From Gammaproteobacteria bacterium (GTDB lineage Bacteria > Pseudomonadota > Gammaproteobacteria > Pseudomonadales > Pseudohongiellaceae), in contig PWQG01000113.1 of NCBI GenBank assembly GCA_003556835.1, forward strand, positions 1 through 19,573: DNA of 19,573 bases, in the 5' to 3' direction. The position numbers were made by a program, and so were the translations under genes. This document shows, in pieces, positions 6,827 to 14,007 of the stretch (position 1 is the stretch's first letter; each line of letters begins with the position of its first letter). The notes under the pieces were generated by a model that was given only the letters and a program-made list of their open reading frames with translations, had not been told where the DNA came from and did no database searches.

Positions 6827-7167
6827 GTGCCAACGAGGCCGCCCAGCGTGCCTCCGGCAACTAACCCAACACCGTTGGCAGCAACATCCTGCCAGCAAAA
6901 CTGACGCCCTGGGATCAGTCGGCCTTGTATCCACTCCAAGATCACACCCACGGCGAACAGGGTGCAAGCCAAGATCAGCACCCAATGGCAAGTGAGCCAT
7001 GCGGCCGCGGGGAGCAGCAGTAGCGCGTAGGCCGCGCTATGCATAAGTTTGTCGTTTGGCAACCAGGCGGGGAGCCAATTGCTGGGAGCGAGTGTTCCGC
7101 CAACAACGGCAAGAAGAGCCAGGCCCCAAAGAGTTCCCGCAACCAGTATGGCGTCGCTCCAGAGCAT
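6823..7167 (-). CDS. VanZ-like small membrane protein
   Basis: A ~114-residue protein with about four hydrophobic segments and the VanZ-family pattern: NDKLMHSAAYALLLL (a Lys-x-x-His before a membrane helix), then GVILEWIQGRLIPGRQFCWQDVAANGVG, where Glu-Trp-x-Gln, Arg and Asp-x-x-Ala-Asn-x-x-G are typical. VanZ proteins are inner-membrane proteins of largely unknown biochemical role; VanZ gives low-level teicoplanin resistance, but homologues are frequent in exopolysaccharide loci. I prefer the ATG at 7167, with GGGAG six bases upstream; the frame extends to 7206. It is the only minus-strand gene between the two + strand operons, and its stop overlaps the glycosyltransferase stop by four bases. 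Its promoter region is shared, divergently, with the export operon. Confidence 0.75.
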   Translation of the reverse strand: MLWSDAILVAGTLWGLALLAVVGGTLAPSNWLPAWLPNDKLMHSAAYALLLLPAAAWLTCHWVLILACTLFAVGVILEWIQGRLIPGRQFCWQDVAANGVGLVAGGTLGGLVGT

Positions 7168-7214
7168 GCCTCGCTCCCTGCTCGAGCAGGGCTGTGGCAG
7201 CCCCACCTCCCCGC

Positions 7215-7243
7215 TTGGTACTGTTTAGTCGACCTGATAGCAT
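7215..7243 (+). promoter_or_regulatory. Candidate promoter of the export operon
   Basis: TTGGTA (7215-7220) and TAGCAT (7238-7243), each matching the sigma-70 consensus at 4 of 6 positions, are separated by exactly 17 bases. They lie 58 bases upstream of the ATG at 7301, in the 133-bp divergent gap after the VanZ-like gene. The spacing is ideal but the boxes are imperfect. No other pair in this gap looked better. Confidence 0.4.
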
Positions 7244-7300
7244 ACCGCACTCGCCTGACTTACCCACAAGATTGATCTAACAGAGGTTGGCTATCCATCC

Positions 7301-9016
7301 ATGAGCAAAACCCCCGCAGCCGCTGGCCGTAAAGATGCAGTCAGCGAACTCCGTGAGAGCGTGGGGAGGTGTCGCAAAGCCTTCTGGTACGTCGCGTTGT
7401 TCAGCTTCTTTATCAACATGTTGATGCTCGTGCCGCCGATCTTCATGCTGCAGATGTTTGATCGGGTCCTGTCAAGCGGCAGCATTCCCACGCTGGTCAT
7501 GTTGTTGGTTGTTGCCATCGGGCTGCTGATAGTACTCGGTCTCCTGGAGTGGTCCAGAAACCGCGTGCTCGTGCGCGCCGGCGCAAGCATTGATAAGAAC
7601 CTTGGTGAGCGGTTATTTGATGCGACCTTCTTTCGCGCGTTGAGAGCCCCGGACTCCGGGTCCACGCAGCCATTGAAAGACCTCACCACGCTCCGGCAGT
7701 TCATGACGGGGCAGGGGGTCTTTGCGTTCTTCGATGCGCCTTGGACGCCGTTATTTCTTCTCATCCTCTTTCTCTTCCACCCGTTACTCGGGTTCATTAG
7801 CCTCTTTGGCGCCATAGTCTTATTCGCGCTTGCCTACACGAATGAAGTGATCACTCGCGGCCCCTTGGGCGAGGCTAACCGTGCGTATATTAAGGAGTCC
7901 GACTACGCCAGCTCGAACCTGCGTAACGCGGAAGTGCTTGAGGCGATGGGGATGACAGACCGGTTGCGGCGCCGGTGGATGGATATGCACCGCGAGGTGC
8001 TCGGCCTTCAAGGGGTGGCAAGTGATCGGTCTGCCAATCTGACGGCAATCTCCAAGTCGCTACGCCTGATACTTCAAGTCAGTATTCTTGCCACAGGGGC
8101 GTGGTTGGCAGTCGAACAGGTGATTACACCAGGTGTAATGATCGCTGCATCCATCATCATGGCGCGGGCGTTAGCACCCATTGACCAATCCATGCACGCC
8201 TGGCGCGGTTTTATCGGTGCTCGCGGTGCTTGGGAACGGCTGGACGACGTGCTGCGAAGCACGCCGAAGCGCGAGGAGCACATGGATCTGCCTCCGCCGA
8301 CCGGTCAGTTGGATGCTGAGAATATTGTCGTGGTGCCGCCCGGCAGTCGCACGCCAGCGATACGCGGGGTATCGCTGAGCCTGCGGCCGGGCACCGCGTT
8401 GGGTGTGATAGGGCCTAGCGCGGCTGGCAAGTCAACCCTTGCCCGGGCACTGGTCGGTGTATGGCCAACCTATGCGGGGACGGTGCGAGTGGATGGTGCC
8501 GAACTCGCGAACTGGAATCGCGAGCAAATCGGCCCCGTCTTCGGATATTTACCCCAAGACATCGAGCTCTTTGAGGGGACGATTGCGGAAAACATTGCCC
8601 GCTTTGGCGAAGTAGACCCCCAACTGGTGGTAGAGGCGGCGCGAAAGGCTGGCCTGCATGAAATGATCCTGCGGTTGCCTGAAGGCTATGACACGCGCAT
8701 CGGGATCAGCAGCGGGGCGTTGTCCGCGGGCCAAAGGCAGCGCGTCGCGCTCGCCCGGGCGATTTATGGCGACCCCAAGATAATCGTTCTCGATGAACCT
8801 AACTCGAACCTAGATGATGCCGGCGAGGTAGCGCTTACTGACACCATCAAAAAGCTACGCGAGGAAGGTCGTACTGTCATTATTATCGCCCATCGCCCGG
8901 CAGTTCTGAACGCTGTCGACCAGATCCTCGTCCTGAAGGATGGCCAAGCCGCCGCCCTGGGCGATCGGCAGCAAGTCATGAATCGCTTTACCCGCGCCAA
9001 AGGCTTGGAACGGTGA
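7301..9016 (+). CDS. Type I secretion ABC permease/ATPase (PrtD/RsaD-type)
   Basis: A 571-residue fused ABC exporter, the energy-coupling inner-membrane part of a type I secretion system. The N-terminal half (about residues 25-310) is the membrane domain with family-typical MLVPPIFMLQMFDRVLSSGS and FDAPWTPLFLLILFLFHP. The nucleotide-binding domain has Walker A GPSAAGKST (about 372-379), signature LSAGQRQRVALARA (from 474), Walker B IIVLDEP (from 495) and the switch His in IIAHRP. There is no N-terminal C39 peptidase or C39-like domain, so it belongs to the PrtD group, which exports proteases, lipases and S-layer proteins with uncleaved C-terminal signals. The ATG at 7301 has only a weak, distant AGAGG (7282-7286). 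It heads the T1SS genes; the DUF4214 surface protein downstream is the likely substrate. Confidence 0.92.
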   Translation: MSKTPAAAGRKDAVSELRESVGRCRKAFWYVALFSFFINMLMLVPPIFMLQMFDRVLSSGSIPTLVMLLVVAIGLLIVLGLLEWSRNRVLVRAGASIDKNLGERLFDATFFRALRAPDSGSTQPLKDLTTLRQFMTGQGVFAFFDAPWTPLFLLILFLFHPLLGFISLFGAIVLFALAYTNEVITRGPLGEANRAYIKESDYASSNLRNAEVLEAMGMTDRLRRRWMDMHREVLGLQGVASDRSANLTAISKSLRLILQVSILATGAWLAVEQVITPGVMIAASIIMARALAPIDQSMHAWRGFIGARGAWERLDDVLRSTPKREEHMDLPPPTGQLDAENIVVVPPGSRTPAIRGVSLSLRPGTALGVIGPSAAGKSTLARALVGVWPTYAGTVRVDGAELANWNREQIGPVFGYLPQDIELFEGTIAENIARFGEVDPQLVVEAARKAGLHEMILRLPEGYDTRIGISSGALSAGQRQRVALARAIYGDPKIIVLDEPNSNLDDAGEVALTDTIKKLREEGRTVIIIAHRPAVLNAVDQILVLKDGQAAALGDRQQVMNRFTRAKGLER

Positions 9017-9065
9017 GCGATTCCATAAACGTCTATCTCGAGGCGCCTCGGAGTACCGGATACGA

Positions 9066-10547
9066 ATGACCGAAGACATACGCAGGAACCAGAGCACAGA
9101 GACTCCTTCCTCATCGCCGCAGAGTAGCCAAGGCCACCAGGGGTCGCCGCATACGGAGACTGCTCAAAAAGGAGGCGAGCCTGTCACGGGTTTCAGTGGC
9201 GGCGGTGGAGGGGGTGGGGATGCGACCCCCGCGAGCACAAGCGAGCCAGCGTCGGTGGAGCCGGAGACCAACGACCGGTTTCCTCGCATATTTGGTCTGA
9301 TCATCATCCTCTTGGCATTTGGATTCGTCGGGGGGTGGGCATCAGTAGCTGCCATTGACGGGGCGGTCGTTGCCCAAGGCACCGTCACCGTCGACTCCTA
9401 CCGCAAGCCGGTGCAGCATCTTGAAGGGGGCATCGTCCAGTCAATTTATGCGCGTGATGGGGATACCGTCTCGGCGGGCGACCTCCTGCTGCAGTTAGAT
9501 GAAACCCAGGCACGTGCGAGTTACCTGGTCAGCCATAATCAGTACATGGCTGACTTGGCCAGGCTGGCGCGGCTAGAAGCCGAGGATGCTGACGCGGATG
9601 AGATCGACTGGCCTAAGGAATTACGTGACAGCGCGGAACGCAATCCTCGGGCTGAGCGTGCTATGCGCACCGAGCAGAGGGAGTTCCAGACACGCCGCGA
9701 GGCAAGAGAGGGCCGGATCTCGGTTCTTCGGAAACGCATTGAGCAGCTTGAGGAGCGCATATCCGGGCATCAGGCGCAGCGTGCAAGCCGCCTGCGTATG
9801 GTTGAGTCTTTGGAAGAAGAGCTGGAGAGCAGCCGCAGGCTAGCAGAGCGAGAGCTTATCCCACGCGCGGATCTGCGACCTGTTGAGCGGCAGCTTGCTG
9901 AGGCCGAGGGGGAAGCGGGTGAGCTTTTGGCAAACATTGCGACCGCTCGCGTTGAGGCTGGCGAAGCTGAGCTGGAAATCATCCAAGTGCGCAAAGACTT
10001 CCGCCAAGAAGTTGCTGCGGAACTGCGGCAGATCACCCGGGACGTTGATGCACTCGACGAAGAGCTGCAAGCGTTGCAGGACACACTGAGCAGGAAGCAG
10101 ATCCGTGCCCCGGTGGATGGCGAAGTCGTGAATATGCAGGTTCATGGCGAACGAGCAGTTATTGGACCAGGGGATTTGGTCTTGGACCTCGTTCCGGCTG
10201 ACGAACCCTTGATTGTAGAAGGCCGTGTCCGCCCACAGGACGTGGACAATGTAAACCTCGGCCAGATGGCAGACGTGCGCTTTACAGCCTTTAGTTTTCG
10301 GTCCACACCGGTTGTCCAGGGGCGAGTGATCCACGTCTCTGCTGATCGGATTGAACCTGATGGCGAAGAGCCTTACTTCCTGGCCCGCGTCGAAGTCTCC
10401 GATGACGAAATGGCTAAGCTGGGCGAGGTGTATATACGCCCCGGGATGCCCGCAGATGTCATGATTAAAACGGGTGAGCGCACGCCGCTGCAGTACTTGG
10501 CGAAGCCGCTTACGGATGCACTGGCTCGTGCCTTCACGGAGGACTGA
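9066..10547 (+). CDS. Type I secretion periplasmic adaptor (HlyD/PrtE family)
   Basis: A 493-residue membrane-fusion protein linking the ABC exporter to TolC. One membrane helix (about residues 77-98, around GLIIILLAFGFVGGWASVAA) follows a cytoplasmic N-terminus. After it come the half-lipoyl motif VQHLEGGIVQSIYARDGDTV, a long Glu/Arg-rich coiled coil (about 150-345), the second lipoyl half IRAPVDGEVVNMQVH, and a beta-barrel domain ending in YIRPGMPADVMIKTGERTPL, the classic HlyD/PrtE ending. The N-terminal ~75 residues are unusually long, Ser/Gln/Gly-rich and probably disordered, with seven consecutive glycines. The ATG at 9066 has GGAG at 9050-9053, a long spacing. It overlaps the next gene by one base (TGATG). 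Confidence 0.92.
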   Translation: MTEDIRRNQSTETPSSSPQSSQGHQGSPHTETAQKGGEPVTGFSGGGGGGGDATPASTSEPASVEPETNDRFPRIFGLIIILLAFGFVGGWASVAAIDGAVVAQGTVTVDSYRKPVQHLEGGIVQSIYARDGDTVSAGDLLLQLDETQARASYLVSHNQYMADLARLARLEAEDADADEIDWPKELRDSAERNPRAERAMRTEQREFQTRREAREGRISVLRKRIEQLEERISGHQAQRASRLRMVESLEEELESSRRLAERELIPRADLRPVERQLAEAEGEAGELLANIATARVEAGEAELEIIQVRKDFRQEVAAELRQITRDVDALDEELQALQDTLSRKQIRAPVDGEVVNMQVHGERAVIGPGDLVLDLVPADEPLIVEGRVRPQDVDNVNLGQMADVRFTAFSFRSTPVVQGRVIHVSADRIEPDGEEPYFLARVEVSDDEMAKLGEVYIRPGMPADVMIKTGERTPLQYLAKPLTDALARAFTED

Positions 10548-11950
10548 TGATGCTGCAAAAGCTTGCTCGTCTCGGGGTGCTAGCCGGGATTGGGATGGTT
10601 ATGGCCCTAACGGCGGGGTTTTCCAGTTCCGCTCTGGCTGATGATCAGCTCGAGACGCTGCTGGATGTTTACAATCTGGCGAGAGAGGCGGACCCAGCCG
10701 TGCGGGGCCAGGACTTTGAAGTGGATGCCCTTCGAGAAGACCGGCGCGAGAGCCTGGGCGGGCTTCTGCCGCAGTTAGACCTCAGCGGCGAACTCACGCG
10801 GGTGAACCGGGATCAGGTCAGCGCTGGTTTCGCGGGAGAGGAGGAGGACGAGCGTTATTTCACGCGTGAGCAGTATGGAGTGAACTTGATCCAGCCCCTG
10901 TTCGATCTGCCGGCCTGGTATGAGTACCAACGAAGTGGGGCTAACCTCGATGTGGGTGAGGCGGAGCTGGAGGCGCAGCGCCAGTCCCTTATAGGGCGAG
11001 TCCTAGAGGCGTATTTAGCCGTGCTCAGTGCACAGTCCGGGGTATCTCTCGCTGCCTCGGAGTTGGAAGCTGTGGAGGCTAGCTTCCGGCAAATCGAAGG
11101 GATGTATGAGGAGGGGATGGCCTCCATCACGGATATGGAAGATGTCCGGGCTAGACGGGATTCAGCCCGCGCAGCGGTAATCCGCGCGGAAGGTGATTTG
11201 GAAGTTGCGCGTGAGCGGTTGAGTGAACTGACCGGAGAACAGCACGGTGTGCTTGCGACCCTGTCCGCCGAGGCTGCACTGCCTGGGTTGGAGCGTCATG
11301 AGCTGGATCAATGGGTGCAAAGCGCCCTCGAGTTCAATCCTCAAGTGGTCGCGGCGCGGTTGCGGGTTGAATCGTTGGGATACGAGGCGCGCGCAACCCG
11401 AGCGCAGCGCTTTCCCAGAGTAGAGATGATTGCCGGTTACAGCCGGCTTGATGAGCTCGATGGCACCGTATATGGGCGCGATTACGAGGACAAGAGCGTG
11501 GGCGTGAGAGTCAGTGTGCCTCTTTACGAAGGGGGACGCATCGGCGCCCGTACACGCAGCGCGGAAAATCGTCGCTCCAGAGAACGGGAGGCTTTAGAGG
11601 AAACGGTGCGTGCCGTGCGTGCCGACGCGCGCGCCGCTTTTCAGTCGCTGCTTAGTGGGCGCAGCCAGTTGAAGGCGATGGAGCAGTCCGTTCGCTCCGG
11701 CGAGCGGCGGGTCGAGGCTATGGAAGCAGGGGTTGAGGAGGGAACTCGACCAGTCGTAGACCTACTTGACGCACAACGCGACTTGTTTGAAACGCGTCGA
11801 GAGCTGGCTGAAGCGCGGTACGACTACGTGGTCAATGTTATCGAGTTACGACGCGCGGGTGGGCGCCTGAGTGCGGACGATGTTGTGGAACTGAATGCCC
11901 TTTTCGATGCGCCTGTGGATCTACCTGATTTGACATTCGACCAGCCATGA
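10547..11950 (+). CDS. TolC-family outer-membrane secretion channel (PrtF-type)
   Basis: A 467-residue outer-membrane efflux protein, the third part of the type I secretion system. It begins with a signal peptide: positive start, hydrophobic core, and likely cleavage after SSSALA near residue 31. The mature protein contains two repeated helical/barrel halves typical of TolC. The first has LYNLAREADPAV-like spacing (here VYNLAREADPAV), GLLPQLDLSGE and YGVNLIQPLFD; the second has FPRVEMIAGYSR, VGVRVSVPLYEGG and PVVDLLDAQRDLFETRRELAEARYD in pieces. The ATG at 10547 overlaps the adaptor stop (TGATG), with GGAGG just upstream; a second ATG at 10550 is equally placed. The 3' end overlaps wzm as ATGA, so secretion and glycan-export genes are translationally linked. 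Confidence 0.92.
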   Translation: MMLQKLARLGVLAGIGMVMALTAGFSSSALADDQLETLLDVYNLAREADPAVRGQDFEVDALREDRRESLGGLLPQLDLSGELTRVNRDQVSAGFAGEEEDERYFTREQYGVNLIQPLFDLPAWYEYQRSGANLDVGEAELEAQRQSLIGRVLEAYLAVLSAQSGVSLAASELEAVEASFRQIEGMYEEGMASITDMEDVRARRDSARAAVIRAEGDLEVARERLSELTGEQHGVLATLSAEAALPGLERHELDQWVQSALEFNPQVVAARLRVESLGYEARATRAQRFPRVEMIAGYSRLDELDGTVYGRDYEDKSVGVRVSVPLYEGGRIGARTRSAENRRSREREALEETVRAVRADARAAFQSLLSGRSQLKAMEQSVRSGERRVEAMEAGVEEGTRPVVDLLDAQRDLFETRRELAEARYDYVVNVIELRRAGGRLSADDVVELNALFDAPVDLPDLTFDQP

Positions 11951-12744
11951 ATGGGGCCTTGCGGGCTGCTTGGGCCTACCGCCAGTTCATAATTCGCTCC
12001 ATATACAACGAGTTTAGGTTGCGCGTGATTCGTAGCCGCCTTGGTGGGGCGTGGATCATCCTTCAGCCTCTGGCGCTGGTGCTCATGTATGCGTTAGTGC
12101 TGTCGACCGTCATCGCCGGCAAGCTGCCCGGTATCGACTCACGATTTGCCTACGCCATTTACCTCACCGCCGGTATTGTCGCGTGGAGTCTATTCCTGGA
12201 GGTTACCAACCGGTGTGTGGGGCTTTTCGTTGAGCGAGCAGAACTGATCAAAAAGCTTCGGTTTCCCCGTATTACCCTGCCCCTGATTGTTCTGGGTGTC
12301 GCGACGCTGAATAACCTCCTTCTGATGGCCGTAGTGGTGATCGTGTTTGCCATCTTAGGGCATCTTGCGGGGGTCGCGATGCTCTGGTTGCCGCTGATAA
12401 TGCTGCTGACTGCGCTGTTCGCGGCAGGGCTCGGCCTCAGCCTGGGCGTGTTGAACGTCTTTATCCGGGACATCGGGCAGCTTATGCCCATCGTGACGCA
12501 ATTCCTGTTTCTGGCCACGCCGATCATCTACCCCGTACACATCGTACCGGAACCCATTCGCAGCCTTTTGGTCCTTAACCCGCTGTATCACCTGGTCGGG
12601 GCGTACCATGACATTCTTGTCTACAGCCAGGCCCCTCATGTGAGCGTTGGGCTTTTGGTCGTCATGCTGCTGACTGGGGTATTGCTCTTTTTGGCTTTGC
12701 AGCTCTTCCGTCGTGGTGGCCCGCATATGGTGGACGTGTTATGA
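11947..12744 (+). CDS. wzm: Polysaccharide ABC exporter, membrane subunit (Wzm/ABC-2 type)
   Basis: A 265-residue integral membrane protein with about six hydrophobic segments. It shows the ABC-2 polysaccharide-export pattern: cytoplasmic YNEFRLRVIRSRLGGAWIIL near the N-terminus, KKLRFPRITLPL in the first half, and the conserved FLFLATPIIYPV and NPLYHLVGAYHDIL towards the C-terminus. Together with the next gene it would move a lipid-linked polysaccharide across the inner membrane. The ATG at 11947 overlaps the TolC gene stop, and its own stop overlaps wzt, both as ATGA. In the family, such exporters handle O-antigen, teichoic acid or capsule chains; the Wzt partner with a C-terminal binding domain points to the O-antigen type. 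Confidence 0.9.
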   Translation: MNGALRAAWAYRQFIIRSIYNEFRLRVIRSRLGGAWIILQPLALVLMYALVLSTVIAGKLPGIDSRFAYAIYLTAGIVAWSLFLEVTNRCVGLFVERAELIKKLRFPRITLPLIVLGVATLNNLLLMAVVVIVFAILGHLAGVAMLWLPLIMLLTALFAAGLGLSLGVLNVFIRDIGQLMPIVTQFLFLATPIIYPVHIVPEPIRSLLVLNPLYHLVGAYHDILVYSQAPHVSVGLLVVMLLTGVLLFLALQLFRRGGPHMVDVL

Positions 12745-13970
12745 CTGCGGAAGTGGTCCTCTCGGCTCGCCGCATCGGTAAGGCCTATCCGCAATTCAAG
12801 AGCGGTTTCCACCGCGTAGCCAGTTGGTTCACATCCATCGGGCCGATGGCCCAAGCCTGGGTGCTGCGGGACGTGGATCTGGACGTGGCCGCAGGGGAGT
12901 CTGTGGGTCTTATCGGAGTGAATGGGGCAGGGAAAAGCACGCTCTTACGGGTGGTGGCCGGCGTGATGCCGCCCACGGAGGGCGAGTTGCTTGTGAATGG
13001 CCGGGTAAGCGCCATTCTGGAGCTGGGCCTGGGGTTCAATGGAGACCTGACCGGGCGGGATAATGTCATCAACGCTGCGGGGCTCATGGGCTACTCCCGC
13101 GCGACGATCGAAGGTATTCTGCCGGAAGTCGAGTCCTTCGCCGACATTGGCGCGTACTTCCACCGGCCCATGCGCGAGTACTCCAGTGGCATGCAAATGC
13201 GGGTGGCATTCGCTGTTGCTACTGCCAAGCGGCCGGACCTCTTGATTGTTGACGAGGCGCTATCCGTAGGTGATATCAGCTTCCAGCAGAAAAGCTTTCA
13301 GCGCATCCGTGACTTTCGTAGCCAGGGCACCGCGCTCATCCTCGTCTCCCATGACAGAGCTGCGATCCAGAGCATCTGCCACCGCGCTGTCTTGCTGGAA
13401 CAGGGCAGAGTTATCAAGGATGGCACGCCGGAGGCGGTGCTGGATCACTATAACGCCCGTCTGGCATCGGGTGACTTTGAGGTTCGGAGCGAAGCCCTGG
13501 AAGACGGGCGAACGCAAACGGTCTCCGGGACTGGGGAGGCCACATTCGCGGACGCCCGAGTATGTGACGAGCGAGGGGCCCCTTTAGAGGTTGCCCAGGT
13601 CGGTCAGCGCCTCATGCTCAAGCTGCAGATCAACATCCACTGCCAATTGCCTGAACTCGTAGTGGGCATAATGATCCGCGATCGCTTGGGTCAGACCGTC
13701 TTCGGGACGAACACCGCGCATCTCCAATCCCCCATGAGCAATCTGCAGCCAGGTGAGCGCATTACGCTACGCGTGATGTTTCCTGCGCGGTTAGGGCCAG
13801 GGGAGTACGGACTCACGCTCGCGCTCCAAGGCGGGGAGACGCACCTTGAGGGCAATTACCAGTGGATTGACCACGCCTTGGGGTTCTCCATCGTTCCTGG
13901 TGGCGAAGCGCACTTCATAGGTTGCGCATGGCTGGAGCCTGAAGTGCGCGTAAATCGGCACTTGGATTGA
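12741..13970 (+). CDS. wzt: Polysaccharide ABC exporter, ATPase with C-terminal glycan-recognition domain (Wzt)
   Basis: A 409-residue protein. The ATPase domain (about residues 1-240) has Walker A GVNGAGKST (59-67), the signature YSSGMQMRVAFAVA (from 147), Walker B LLIVDEAL (Asp171-Glu172) and switch His in LVSHD. It contains the extra insert LELGLGFNGDLTGRDN typical of Wzt/TagH ATPases. Residues ~260-405 form a Wzt_C-type beta-sandwich (RVCDERGAPLEVAQVGQ, VGIMIRDRLGQTVFGTNT). In E. coli O8/O9a this domain recognises the modified non-reducing end of the finished chain before export. Its presence means the chain is probably capped, which fits the methyltransferase module in the next gene. The ATG at 12741 overlaps wzm (ATGA). 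Confidence 0.93.
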   Translation: MTAEVVLSARRIGKAYPQFKSGFHRVASWFTSIGPMAQAWVLRDVDLDVAAGESVGLIGVNGAGKSTLLRVVAGVMPPTEGELLVNGRVSAILELGLGFNGDLTGRDNVINAAGLMGYSRATIEGILPEVESFADIGAYFHRPMREYSSGMQMRVAFAVATAKRPDLLIVDEALSVGDISFQQKSFQRIRDFRSQGTALILVSHDRAAIQSICHRAVLLEQGRVIKDGTPEAVLDHYNARLASGDFEVRSEALEDGRTQTVSGTGEATFADARVCDERGAPLEVAQVGQRLMLKLQINIHCQLPELVVGIMIRDRLGQTVFGTNTAHLQSPMSNLQPGERITLRVMFPARLGPGEYGLTLALQGGETHLEGNYQWIDHALGFSIVPGGEAHFIGCAWLEPEVRVNRHLD

Positions 13971-14007
13971 CTGGCCTAGGTGGAAGCGAAGGTCAAGAGC
14001 AAAATTG

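Noticed and set aside
7291..7815. 174-codon minus-strand open frame under the ABC exporter gene
   Set aside because: It is antisense to the strongly conserved membrane domain of the exporter; composition is not protein-like and no motif is seen.
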